Notes: generated by a model from the letters alone, not told the origin. A stretch of DNA of 64,000 nt from Sipunculus nudus (GCA_026874595.1 CM049314.1:53055812-53119811), one strand, 5' to 3'. Positions 34,950 to 46,200 are shown, counted from the stretch's first letter. Numbers and translations are program-made.

Positions 34950-35362
34950 TACATAAGTGCTTGAAAAAGGCTCTCTAGTTTCAACAATTACAATGTAAAG
35001 TAGGTAAATATCTTTCCTGATATTTTGACAATATACATTATGTTTGGGCCCACAACTCCCACAAATTATGCAATATAGTCTTAGTGGTTTTCATTATTAG
35101 TCAGTCTTGAAGTGTAACAATAGAATTTTAATGGAAAATGGAGGTTTTCCTTAATTTCTCAAAGGAACAAATTCACAGTGACCCAGTGTAGGGTTTGGTA
35201 GGAAACTTAAGAACATCTAACTGTATATCAAATTTTGGATTAGTAGATCAAATGGTTTAAACATGTGCCCTGTTAACAGACATCAAGACGGCCAGACTGA
35301 CAGCTGGACCGACAAAGGACCATCATTATAGCTCAGATGACTAAAAGTCAGCTGAACTAAAA
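34950..35362 (+). repeat. family A 3' part, degenerate
   Basis: It carries the TATGTTTGGGCCCACAAC module, AAATTTTGGATTAGTAGATC and the 3' hairpin ATTATAGCTCAGATGAC / AAAAGTCAGCTGAACTAA (35325-35360). It lacks a 5' end. Confidence 0.5.
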
Positions 35363-35502
35363 ATGTTGTAATAGTAATAGTATCAGATGGATTAAGTATT
35401 AACAGTAATAGTAATACTGATAGTAATAGAACCCCTGTAATAGCCCCTAATCTCTGCTGTTATCAGGTTATGACGTGTTTATGATCTGTGTGAGCTACTT
35501 AC

Positions 35503-35559
35503 TTGCCGGCCTTTCTTGGTTCTGGGCTACATCTGATCCTGTACTCTTCTGTATGTTTC
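35503..35559 (-). CDS. probable exon 2 of the SMIM20/MITRAC7-like gene
   Basis: A 57-nt exon has a strong acceptor, GTTCTTCTTATTGTCAG (35576-35560), and a perfect donor, GGCAA|GTAAGTAG (GT at 35502-35501). One frame is fully open: two bases, 18 codons, one base. The two bases complete the codon left by the exon at 38480-38606 (A|GA = Arg), giving HPEKW-R-NIQKSTGSDVAQNQERPA. Vertebrate SMIM20 has about the same number of residues between its membrane segment and its C-terminal tryptophan motif. Ungapped comparison from memory conserves E, two Q and P plus several similar residues. Identity to the family is weak, so the call depends on splice sites, phase and length. The last exon was not found. 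Confidence 0.45.
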
Positions 35560-35560
35560 C

Positions 35561-36940
35561 TGACAATAAGAAGAACACTGACATCTACTTCTATTACAGG
35601 CAAACCTTGAGTCAAATCTGAATTGATTTGGAATTGATTTGGAATTGTAGGGAAAACTGAATGAACTGGAACTGAACTCAAAAAGTGAAAATTAAATGAA
35701 CTGGAACTTAACTGGAACTGAAGTTTACAGTTAACACACTGAATTGATCTGAATTTATGACAAAAGTTCCAACTCTCATAATATTCAAAGTGTCGCTCAT
35801 TGGAAGTGGCGATAGGTCAATTTTAAAATCAAACTTGCAGCATTTGGTTAAAGTCAAAACAAGCATCATGATAACAGAAATGTTTCTTAATCACTTTTCC
35901 TGAATTGTTTGTATCAGCAGTTTCAGCAAGGATGGGATAATATTAATATGTTGTATAGTAATAGAAATTTTAGCTTATCAAAGTAATAGTAATAAAATAA
36001 ATATAAAAGTGAGCTGTAAAAGTTATAATAATAGAAGGTAAAGTATTAGAGAAATAAGTATTACTTTTTACTGCCTAGAATTTCATGCTTTTCCATAAAG
36101 CATGTGATCAGATAATACTGAACTGGCTTGTTATGGTCCAGTGACTTTCTAGGATGTGCCTATTGTTACAGCATTCTGTTTGCCTGGAGCTGCTCTGCTG
36201 GCCTGGTGTGCTTTGACCAGTGGGTCTGATTAACTAGGGTATTTCATTGGACAGAATAAGCAACAGTAAAATACCTCTCATAGACTGTTAGTCTTTGATG
36301 ACTAGAGTCAGTTAAATTATATTGCACATGCTTCAAATATATTGACCTTGCTAGGAGATATAACAGTGATCATCCTCCCCCCCCCCCCCCCCCCCCCCCA
36401 CCACCATGTTTATGAGAACTTAAATGTTTGCATATGTATTGATGCACTAAACTAGGTTTACAAAACTTTATCACAATTTAGCCAGTTTACCTGATCTTAA
36501 GGAACAATTGCTCAGTAAAACTAGTAAAACACTAGAACCTGTCTGGCTGCTATGCCTTACCACAAGAAATGGTAAACCTTGTAATTGCTGACAATTTAGA
36601 TTTGGAGCAAATTCAACCAATTCTGAACAAAATTGTGTACTTGTGGAAAAGTAATAGAAGGCCTGTGGAAACACTTGTTACACACCAATGAAATGCATTC
36701 AAATGCTTGCAACTTTTGGAATTGCAAACTGAATTTGAATTGAATTAAATTATTTGAAATGAACTGGAATTGATATTTTTTTCCAGCACACTGAATTGAA
36801 TTGGTATTGAAGTTAAATAAAACTTCTTGAATTGAAACTAAAAAATTTGAATAGACCAGAGGTTTGGTTACAGATATACAGTAACATATACAGTGTACAC
36901 AGTACATCTGATCAGGGAACAATTTGAATTACCACTCTAT
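35561..36940. other. intron of the SMIM20-like gene: TAATAG- and GAATT-rich DNA, poly-C
   Basis: Degenerate (TAATAG)n at about 35365-35440 and 35940-36060, degenerate GGAATTGAA words at 35610-35730 and 36715-36850, and a poly-C run of about 27 at 36373-36399. No exon other than 35503-35559 is supported. Confidence 0.5.
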
Positions 36941-36944
36941 CACA

Positions 36945-37910
36945 GAATCAACCCATGGGTCATGACTCTCAGCTGACTAGAATGATATTACTGGCTAACA
37001 TTCACAACAGGAATTTCATCAACTGAAAACCAAATTAAGATAAACTTCAGATGTGAGCTTGACACCAAGGTCGACAAGGTCTTCCTAAAGTGATATGGGT
37101 CACAGATATGTAAAGACAGAATGCAATTATGACTGACCTATACAGGATGTACAGAGAAGAATAAGATCAAGTTCACCAGTTTTCAAACCTCAGAGAATGT
37201 TGTGGAAACTTTGGTGTCAAATATGAGGGACACATACACAATACTTCCAATGTTACTGCATAACAAAAATGCTAAAGACAAGGTTTAATTTGGCTGATTT
37301 CACCTTCAAGATAAAGGTCAAGATCACAAGATTCTGAAGTCCCCTGAGAACTTGGCTGACACATTTTGTTAATCAAATCTGAGGACAAATATGGAATACT
37401 TCAAAATATATCATGTTGACATAAAGTTTACTTTTGGCTGATAAGACCTAGTAGATAAATGGGAGCAGTTATGATTTGTGCCCTGTTAACAGATGACGGC
37501 ATCTTTTGAGGTCTCAAAAATAGAGAAAAAAATTGTAAAAAATAAAAAAAAATACAGGTGTTGCCACCAGTCTGCAGAAACTGACGAAACACTCCATGAT
37601 CAATATCCATGCAAAGAATATTGGCAATCAATGCGTTAGTTGTTCAGATATTTGAGCTTTTGTATCAAATTTTTCATTATTCTGGGGGGTACTTCAGAGC
37701 CCCATAGCTTAAAGAATATGGGTAACAGAGACCTAATTCCAGGTTTCCAAGGAGATTTTTCATGGAACTCTCTGGATGTAAAGTTAGAAGATTCCAGGTC
37801 CAGTGGTTATGATTTGTGCCTTATTATTGAACAAACGACCCGGTCGTCCGGCCGGACGACCAACAAAGAGTGATCGCTATAGCTCAGATGACTTACAGTC
37901 AGCTGAGCTA
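36945..37910 (+). mobile_element. family A element
   Basis: The 5' end is degraded to ATCAACCCATGGGTCATGAC, then TCTCAGCTGAC. The 3' end is GGTCGTCCGGCCGGACGACC (a perfect palindrome of part of the GGAC tract, 37842-37861), then TAGCTCAGATGACT / AGTCAGCTGAGCTA (37880-37910). The interior contains the module CAGGTGTTGCCACCAGTCTG. It lies within the intron of the SMIM20-like gene. A further decayed 3' end lies at about 38050-38082. Confidence 0.5.
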
Positions 37911-38364
37911 AAAAGTATGAAGTGCTTCGAATTATATAAGGGTCATAATAATCCTAAAATTCTGCACGGAGACTTTCAATGACCTCCCTGGATGTTAAGT
38001 GAGGACAATCTAGGACTTAGCAGACAGACAATGGGCAAAGAGTGATCCCTATAGCATAAATGAGTTTCAGTCATCTAAGCTTATAAACTGTGGATATGAA
38101 AATATTCTATACCATGCAGCCTGTAACATGGAACAAGTAAAGCTCTCTATAATAAATCAGTGCAAAGAATTTTTCAGAATAATCCACAGAACTATTCAGG
38201 AAAAATATTGATCTCTTCTTAATATTGGTAAATGAAAAAGGCTGTTGACAATGAATCTATTTTAAAACCTACTCTATACTGTATATACATTCTGTTTTTT
38301 TAGATGTCAGTTGACTTTTTTTTATCACTCAAGCTTTTTGCTTTTAAGGATATAATGACCACAG

Positions 38365-38365
<1 letters not shown>

Positions 38366-38400
<35 letters not shown>
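38366..38400. repeat. poly-G run of 35
   Basis: The longest homopolymer in the window directly abuts the first copy of the duplicated exon segment. Runs like this often mark replication slippage or an assembly join. Confidence 0.95.
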
Positions 38401-38401
<1 letters not shown>

Positions 38402-38479
38402 GGCAATGCTGATTGAAAAGCTGCTGGGCAAAATGAAGTGCAAAATTATGAAAAAGCTGTGATGGTTTTATTAACTCAC

Positions 38480-38606
38480 TCCACTTCTCTGGGTGTAGAT
38501 ATGGATCAATCATGGCAGGGTATACGATGCAGCCTAACGCAGTCAGGATCCCTCCCACCAAGGCTACACCTCTCCAACCACGCATGTCAACAGCTTTCTG
38601 TGGCAT
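38480..38606 (-). CDS. SMIM20/MITRAC7-like small mitochondrial membrane protein, exon 1, left copy
   Basis: From the ATG at 38606 the exon encodes MPQKAVDMRGWRGVALVGGI, then LTALGCIVYPAMIDPYLHPEKW, ending at a consensus donor (TGGA|GTGAGTTA). From the second Met (38585, M-R-G-W-R) the segment aligns without gaps to SMIM20: one membrane segment with G-G, a later G, then Y-P and P, then E-K-W/E-E-Y. SMIM20 (MITRAC7) is an inner-membrane assembly factor that stabilises newly made COX1. Which Met is used is unclear; the second gives the usual family length. A possible acceptor TATTTTAG|ACTGAAG (about 38626) suggests an upstream non-coding exon. The family call is from memory and motifs. Confidence 0.6.
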
Positions 38607-38778
38607 CTTCTGTCCTTACTTCAGTCTAAAATAACAGAGAGGTATAAAATAATAGAATTCTGTAGAATCACACAGCTTTTTCACACCATAGTGCCTCCAA
38701 AGTAATGCTGATTGAAAAGCTGCTGGGCAAAATGAAGTGCAAAATTATGAAAAAGCTGTGATGGTTTTATTAACTCAC

Positions 38779-38905
38779 TCCACTTCTCTGGGTGTAGATA
38801 TGGATCAATCATGGCAGGGTATACGATGCAGCCTAACGCAGTCAGGATCCCTCCCACCAAGGCTACACCTCTCCAACCACGCATGTCAACAGCTTTCTGT
38901 GGCAT
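38779..38905 (-). CDS. SMIM20/MITRAC7-like exon 1, right copy (identical duplicate)
   Basis: Identical to 38480-38606, 299 bp to the right, with the same start, membrane segment and donor. If the duplication is real, the transcript may use either copy. Using both would join two exons that each begin with a start codon and would break the protein. Phase allows only one copy followed by the exon at 35503-35559. If it is an assembly artefact, only one exists. Confidence 0.55.
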
Positions 38906-39714
38906 CTTCTGTCCTTACTTCAGTCTAAAATAACAGAGAGGTATAAAATAATAGAATTCTGTAGAATCACACAGCTTTTTCACACCATAGTGCCTCCAAA
39001 GTACGATGAATTCTGACCTCATTAAATATGCGTGGATTTTGTTAGAAATAGAAGTTAGGCCAGATATTTTATTGATTAACCTTTCTGAAGAGTTTGATCA
39101 AAATCCTTCATATTTTTTGTAAGTTATTGCAGTGACACCACAAAGTAGCCTGGTGACCTGTGACATTATTAAATATGAGTGGATTTTGCCCATAATTGAC
39201 CTCGTCGAGATAATCTGTTGGTAAGTAGTTATGGTGAGTTTGGTGAAAATCCATCAACGCCCCGTACATTATTGCAGCGACACTAAAAGTTAACAGATGG
39301 ATGGACTGTGGGTATACCATGATACTCCTGTCATATGACGGGAGTATAAAAAGTATTGTATGAGCCACTTCTGTAGAAAATAAAGCTACCTTAAATGTTG
39401 AATTGTACTGACTTCATAACAATCAATTCAACAGTTCTGTAAACTTGAATATTTTGTAGGATTTTCAACAAAATTTGGAACGAAGCCAGGTTTATCTTAT
39501 CCCAATATCCTGATTGTACAGGTCCTGACATAAGCTTTTTATCTCTGATACAGGTCAGTGCAAGCCCATTTTTAAAAGAAAAATGTCTGTTTGTTTTAGC
39601 TGTGCATTTTTATTTTGCAGTAATGGGGCAGTAAACTGCAATAAACAGAAGAAAGTATTTTAGGTGGCACCCTCAGTCTTGTGATCTTTGGCTGTCCTGA
39701 TTTTCCTAATATTT

Positions 39715-40016
39715 ATCCATGCATTCATGATATGTAATGTCCAACCACAAATGTCCCTAATATTTATCCGTGCATTCATGTGTAATGTTCAACCACAAAT
39801 GTCCCTAATATTGATCCTATTTTCATGTGTAATGTTCAACCACAAATGTCCCTAATATTGATCCATGCATTCATGTGTAATGTTCAACCACAAATGTCCC
39901 TAATATTGATCCATGCATTCATGTGTAATGTTCAACTACAAATGTCCCTAATATTGATCCATGCATTCATGTGTCATGTTCAACCACAAATGTCCCTAAT
40001 ATTGATCCATGTACGC
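39715..40016 (+). repeat. 48-bp minisatellite, about 6 copies (first block)
   Basis: The unit includes ATGTGTAATGTTCAACCACA, AATGTCCCTAATATTGATCC and ATGCATTC. As 48 is a multiple of three, one forward frame reads MCNVQPQMSLILIHAF over and over. Two more units are at 40495-40588. Confidence 0.9.
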
Positions 40017-40494
40017 TCGTTACACAGCGCTTTAACTATAGGCCTAGTACCTATATCGTAAGCTCTGTTTGTTATGACCTAGTATCCTGAATTGCTGTAA
40101 TTCAAATGAAACGTAACAACAAAAGCTGCTTGCACACCTTGCTGGTTGGTTTCAGTTCTGCAGACAACAGATACATGGCTACGCTAACAGAGTCATAATG
40201 TCATAATCGAATCGGTCAATGATGCGAGAATGCAGAGGGAGCAATTCAAATTCGACCGTAAACTCATCAAGCGGCGCTTGAAGCGCAGCTATGGGCGGAG
40301 CCAGAATGCCAGCTGTCATGTGTTTGTTTATTGGCATCTGGTTGGTTGCTTGTCACATCATACGCACATATTTTTCAGCGGACAACAAACCGCCATCTGG
40401 TGTCTAAATATATCATAAATGGTAAAAGCTGGCTGCGTGAAAATCAGTTGCTTCTTTAGAAGCGCAAGATTTCCGCTGCCTCGGGAGCGTATGA
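40017..40494. other. CpG-richer unique segment inside the 48-bp minisatellite; possible promoter
   Basis: About 480 bp of non-repeat sequence interrupts the minisatellite. It holds GGGCGG (40291-40296), CAAATTCGACCG, AAGCGGCGCTTGAAGCGC, and CCAGATGGCGG on the minus strand (about 40391-40401), a YY1-like motif. It lies about 1.1 kb upstream of the SMIM20-like exon, so it could be that gene's promoter. No start site is visible. Confidence 0.3.
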
Positions 40495-40588
40495 TCCATG
40501 CAGTCAAGTGTAATGTTCAACCACAAATGTCCCTAATATTGATCCATGCATTCATGTGTAATGTTCAACCACAAATGTCCCTCATAAT
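40495..40588 (+). repeat. 48-bp minisatellite, second block (2 copies)
   Basis: Two further units of the array at 39715-40016, starting in the phrase TGATCCATGCAGTCAAGTGT. Confidence 0.88.
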
Positions 40589-41325
40589 GAAGGTCATGAC
40601 CCCAATTAAAAAGGGCAAGATTTGAAAACTAGACAACCATAGGGGGTTGGCTAGTTAGGTAAAAACACACAGACACAGACAGACAAGCTGACAGGCAGAG
40701 GGACAATGGCACACATGGAAATACCTTATATGAATGACCCATTTTCTGGGAGGGGGGAGCAGAAACAAATAATATGTTTATGTAGTTATGCTGATTTTGA
40801 AAAGTCGCAGAAAAATACATAAAGGGACAGACAGAAAAGGTCAAGGTCAAGGGCAGGTCATTCATTCATATTATGGGGAACGGAGAGACAGATAAAATGA
40901 TCCACAGTTTATGTGGATACAACAATTTATGTCAATCTTATGAGGAATATAAAATGTTGAGGTTTTTGGATGACTATAACGGTGACATGTGACTGATTTT
41001 TTAATTTAATAAACACAAAGGCTGTTAGTTATACATTATATAAATATAGTTAGTTTATATATATTATTGTTACGGAACCTAATAACAACAGATTAAGTAG
41101 TCGTGAAGAGCATAAATTTTGTTATGGAGATAAATAAAAATCAGTTTCTGTAACACTAGGCAGCGTGAAATGTCTAGGGAAATGAAAAAGAATTCAGTGG
41201 TTTTTTTGTAAACAAATAATTATAATTGATTCTTAAAACAATCCTAACATTACAATACACTAAATCAATACAATTACACAGTATAACAGCAGTACAACAG
41301 CTAATCAATACAATTACACAGTGTA
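40589..41325. other. AT-rich spacer; nothing coding recognised
   Basis: It contains GACAGACAAGCTGACAGGCA (a GGAC-like tail remnant at 40675-40705) and a direct repeat AATCAATACAATTACACAGT at about 41263 and 41305. No gene seen. Confidence 0.4.
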
Positions 41326-42340
41326 ACTAGATGTGGTCAGACAATGGTCCTCAGAGGGCCCCGCGTTTCTGCAAGTGCTGGACTAGTTTACATATGGGTG
41401 AAAAATTAAGTTAAATTTGAAAAATATCACAAACAGAAACAGGTTTTTATCAATATGCATGAGGGAAAAAAATCATACTGGATTGGAGAAGATATGTCTG
41501 AAATAATGTGTGAAATAGAAAATCAACGAATGTAGTCTGTTAGCCATATTTGATTTTGAGCAAGTCTGTAATTGAAAAGGTCTGGAGCCCTCATAGGGAC
41601 CAATTACCCCTGTAAATTTTGAATAGCTGAAGTATGTTGTTGTTTAGTTATCAAGCACGAAAGAAAATCAGCAATGGGGCAGTGGCAGCCATATTGAAAT
41701 TCCACCAGGTCTGTAATTCAAAAGGTCTGGAGCCCTTACAGGTACCAATCATCCCTGTGAATTTTGGAAAGCTGCAGTATGTTGTTGTTGAGTAATTTTG
41801 TGCGAAAGAAAATCAGCAATCAGGCTGTGGTGGCCATGTTGGAATTCTGACAGGTGTGTAATTCAATAGGTTTGGAGCCCTCACGTGTACCAATCATCCT
41901 TGTAAATTTGGGAAAGCTGCAGTAGGTTGTTGTTGAGTTATCTTGCACGAAAAAAATAAGGAATTGGGCTGTGGCGGCCATATTGGAATTCCGACAAGTC
42001 TGTAATTTGATAGGTTTGGAGCTGTCATAGGTACCAATCATCCCTGTGAATTTTGGAAAGCTGCAGTATGTTGTTGTTGAGTAATTTCGTGCAAAAGAAA
42101 ATCAGTGATCGGGCTATGGTGGCCATGTTGGAATTCCGACATGTCTGTAATTGGATAGGTGTGGAGCCCTCATAGGTACCAATCATCCCTGTGAATTTGA
42201 GAAAGCTGCACTATGTTGTTGTTGAGTTATCGTGCATGAAAGAAAGTGTCACTGACGGAAGGACGGAGTACGAAAGGATGGATTGACGGACTGACACGGT
42301 GATCACTATAGGGCACCACTTGTCAAGCAGGGCCCTAATA
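41326..42340 (+). mobile_element. family D element: about 145-bp array between AGGGCCC ends
   Basis: The left end is AACTAGATGTGGTCAGACAA, then CTCAGAGGGCCCCGCG. The right end is ACGGAAGGACGGAGTACGAA, GATCACTATAGGGCACCACT and AGCAGGGCCCTAATAA. The palindromic AGGGCCC/GGGCCCT occurs near both ends. Between them are five units of about 145 bp marked by GTCTGTAATT-like phrases at about 41564, 41709, 41852, 41998 and 42142, each with GGTACCAATCATCCCTGTGA and GCTGCAGTATGTTGTTGTTG. No protein is encoded. Confidence 0.55.
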
Positions 42341-42372
42341 ATTCTAATCTGGGCATTCTGCGTCTATACAAT

Positions 42373-42427
42373 GTCTAGACGTCTAGAGGTCTAGACATAT
42401 TGTCTAGACACCACAAATTGTCTAGAC
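42373..42427. promoter_or_regulatory. cluster of palindromic SMAD-binding elements
   Basis: GTCTAGAC occurs perfectly at 42373-42380, 42389-42396, 42402-42409 and 42420-42427. GTCTAGAG, one base off, is at 42381-42388. AGAC half sites continue to about 42442. GTCTAGAC is the classical palindromic SMAD3/4 element of TGF-beta/BMP signalling. The spacing is not regular, so this is not a simple tandem repeat. It sits between two mobile-element families. Function is inference. Confidence 0.5.
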
Positions 42428-42715
42428 ACCAGACAGAGCCAGGTCAGTTGCCATAGTGATGTCTGGACCCCCCTGGTTGTACTGAGTGACCTCTTGACTT
42501 GCCTGCTGACACTAAGCATGTTGTCAAATCTGTTTTCAAACACAGAAAGCCTTTTTCAATTTTCCACACTCCTTTTTTAAGCTGCATTTACCCAATCTAT
42601 TTTTATTAAAATAGCAGAACCCTACCATAGAATAATTCTTGTAAAGTTTAAACATATCAGCCAAATAGTTTCATCATAAAACAGTGTATTAGCTAGAAGA
42701 GCCAAAAATTACATT

Positions 42716-43850
42716 TTCGCTTGTAAAAAACAAGATGAATGTAGGTGGCGCCACCAATACCTCAATTTCAGATATGACTCATGTGACAAACATTGGCATT
42801 AAATTTGGTGATGACAGCTCCAGCTGTTTCTGAGATTTTAAGTTAAGTATGCTTTTTTGTACAGATGACTAAGTTAAACCTGTAACTCATCTAAAAATCA
42901 CTGAACCTGAGCCATTCAAACAAATTTGCGAGAGATTGTTCAAGGGATCATTTCTGTGAAATATTGGACAATTTGGCTTAACAGTTTTGGAGAAGAAGAT
43001 TTTTATCTCTTTTTTTACTTTTCCTGTATAAAATCTTAGAAAATCACTGAATCAAAACCATTTGAACAAATTTGAATTATCAACATATAAGGATCATTCA
43101 TGTGTAAGATTAAAGAATTTGACCCAGTGGTTTTTGAGAAGAAGATCTTTGTTGCGACTGAGCAGACATGGGCTGCTTTAACATTTGACTATATTTAGCT
43201 TCCCATTACTCGGCCAAAAGTCTTTGAACAGAGACCATTTGAACAAACTTAAGAAAGCACTCCCCTAGGAGCATTTCTGTGCAATATTAAACAATTTGGC
43301 TTTATGCTTTCAGAGAAGAAGTTTTTTGTAGCCCTATGTATGCCTAGGGCACCGTTGACCCCAATCAAAAAGACCAATGCAGGTGGCGCCACCAATACCA
43401 CCAATTTCAGATATGACTCAAGTGACCAACATTAACATAAAATTTGATGATGATAGCTCCAGCCGTTTCTGAGATTGTAATTTTAGCATGCAAATGACTA
43501 AGTTCAACTTCCTGTAACTCGGTCAATAATCACCGAACTGGAACCATTCAAACAAACTTGAGAGAGATTGTTCCAGGGAACATTTCTGTGAAATATTGGA
43601 CAATTTGGCTGGAGAGTTTCAGAGAAGAAGATTTTAAAATGTTTTTAAGCTTTCTCTCTATAAAATCTAAATTAATGCAGATACCGAATAATAAGCTCTT
43701 AGGCACCAAGTTTCACATGTGACTAATTTTTACATGTAATTTGGAGCTGCTAGCTCCAACAGTTTCTGACTTACAGCCATGGACAGCAGACGGCCAGCCC
43801 TGGACAGTGGAGGGACGCCACTGCGCCATAACATAAGCTCACAGGTTCAC
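42716..43850 (+). mobile_element. family E element (GGTGGCGCCACCAATACC units), plus copy
   Basis: Two units begin GGTGGCGCCACCAATACC (42744, 43382), followed by TTTCAGATATGACTCATGTG, TGATGACAGCTCCAGCTGTT and GAGAGATTGTTC. The 3' part is GACGGCCAGCCCTGGACAGT, then CATAACATAAGCTCACAGGT. The same element occurs inverted at 52214-54640 and direct at 55530-56965. Open frames are repeat translation. Confidence 0.55.
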
Positions 43851-45370
43851 CAATGATGGACAGACAGCTGATCACTTTATGTCCAATTCTCCTGAGGTGA
43901 GAATATGACTTAATTAGATCTTAATTTTTTTCTAATACTAATTTGAAAAAATTAAATAAACTTTACACTTGAGGTTTTTTCTTAATTTCTCGAAGGAACA
44001 AAGTCACAGTGATCAAGTATTTGGTTTGGTAGGAGATTTAGGGGATATCTAACAGTTGGCCAAATATTCGATTTGTATGTCTAACGGTTTCAAAACATGC
44101 CAGTCTTATGGACAGATGGATGACAGATGGATGTAGTCAGCTGAGATAAAAACTCTCTGAAAATTCTCTGTGAATTCTCCAGCTCTTCGCGGATTCTCTG
44201 ACTTTTTGACAGATCCCTAGAAGACATTCAGGGGCTTAAAACTAATAATTAATAGAACATATTATTTTACAATGTGCCATATTAAGTTAATGCTAATGAA
44301 TAAAATTTGCAACCTAAAGTAGTGAATGTAGTCTCAGAGTTGTGTCACCTTGTCTCTGTATAATAGGCTAACGCTTTAATGCCTACCAAGATCAGATGAT
44401 ATGCCAAGTGATATGTGTTTGGTAATTGATAATGAACTACATGAGGATATCTTTTATCATATATTTTACAACTTTTCAACTGAACACAGTGTTAAAAGTA
44501 TTTAAAAAAAACAATTTTTGCTTTTCATATAGAAATTTTATTTGTATTTGAAAGAAAACATGGTCAATTTCAGAAAGCAAACAACTTCTAATAAATATTC
44601 CTGTTACTGATTTCTCTTGGCCATTTTTCATGACGCTCCAGATTAGATTCATGATGATGCCCCAAATATAAGATGTAGGTGGATTCCACACAAATTTCCT
44701 CAAATTGTTAATGACATTATCCTAATATTATTCACGTATTCTATTAGGAACTTTACTGTATTGATTATTTTTTATTAGTTATCTTGTATTTAAGCACTGA
44801 AAAAGGCTGTCACTATGGCATTGTTTTTACAACTGTGTTGAAACCATAGCTGTCAATATCTTGGGATATAACTGTATGTGAATGAACAGCAAGATATTAA
44901 TTTGTGTATTTTCTTGGGTTAGCAATTAATATTCTTGTTGGTTTGGACTCTGTGTGGCATACTAATCCTGTATTTTATGCACTGTACTTTTATGACACTG
45001 GTTAAATCTTAAGTTAGAAATGTTAATGAAACCTTATCAGTGACTTTCTTATAAATGACCATACCCTGTACAGAAAAAGCAGAATATTTCAATTATAACT
45101 TAATATGACAAAGATTCTTCACCATGCTGTAGCAAAAAGTTAAAGATTAAACTTTAGAAGAGTAGCTCACCAAATCTGCAGAGCTAATTCAGGACATATG
45201 ACATCTTACTGTTCACATCAACCCTGTAAAGATAACACAGAATATATAAGTTTGTGATACCTGTGTGTATCAATTTACATGTAGTACATTGTAATTTGTC
45301 TACTGTCAGACACTGTTAAGCTCAGAAACAGACCCATGTCTGATGACTTACAGTCAGCCGAGATAAAAAT
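43851..45370 (+). repeat. decayed family A 3' ends and spacer
   Basis: 3' ends without a 5' end lie at 43970-44152 (CTTATGGACAGATGGATGAC, then TAGTCAGCTGAGATAAAAA) and 45330-45367 (GATGACTTACAGTCAGCCGA). 44153-45300 shows no gene. Confidence 0.45.
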
Positions 45371-46200
45371 AAGGGACTTTATGGGTAAAAAGTGTAAAAT
45401 TTTAGCAAATGCAAAATATGCTTCTTTCCATGGACCTTCCAGGATGTCAAGATGAAAGATTCTAGGTCTAGTGATTACGATTTGTGCTCTGTTAACAGAT
45501 GACCACATCTTTAAAGGTCTAAAAAACAGAGAAAAAAAATTGAAAAAAAATACAGATTACCGATATCCATGACCAATATCCATGCTATGAATCATGGTGA
45601 TCAATGCATGGACCTTCCAGAATGTCAAGTTGAAAGATTCTAGGTCCAGATTTGTGCCCTGTTAACAGATGACCACTTCTTTTTAATAGAGGTATAAAAA
45701 AATCAGAGAAAAAAATCTGTAAAAATTGAAAAAATACAGGTGGTGCCATCAGTCTGCAGAAACTGATGAAACATTCCATGATCAATATCCATGCAAAGAA
45801 TCATGGTGATCAATGCATTAGTTGTTCAGATACTTAAGCCTTTGTATCAAATTTTTCATTAATCTGGGGGATACTTTGAAGCCACATAAGGGTGATAGAC
45901 ACTTTTGAGAAAAAATAATGAAAAGATTAATTATGCAGTTAAATAGAAAATAATCACAGAAAAGAATACAAACTTCTCAGAGAAGAGTACACAAATGATA
46001 TGTCTGCCAAATTTTGAGGGCAAAATCACAGTCAAAGCAGGTAAACCTTTCTGGAGAAGAAAACCCAACAGCATATCTGATCACTTTATTTTCCATGCTG
46101 CTGAGGCAGGGAAATAATGAACAAATCTTTGCATTAGATCCTCAATTTTTTATTATAGCAAATTTTCACAAGTTTAACAAAAAGTTCACAAGTTTCATAA
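45371..46200 (+). repeat. family A body modules (CAGGTGGTGCCATC type)
   Basis: The module TAAAAAATTGAAAAAATACA-like plus CAGGTGGTGCCATCAGTCTG and AACTGATGAAACATTCCATG occurs here and at 31240 and 37550. The phrase GTTAACAGATGACCAC appears twice (45490, 45660). Confidence 0.5.

Larger units (their letters stand above)
38405..39002. repeat. 299-bp perfect tandem duplication carrying an exon
   Basis: 38405-38703 and 38704-39002 are identical as read. Each starts AATGCTGATTGAAAAGCTGC and ends GTGCCTCCAAAGT. The unit holds the whole first coding exon of the SMIM20-like gene with both splice sites. The left edge is at the poly-G run. Confidence 0.9.
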
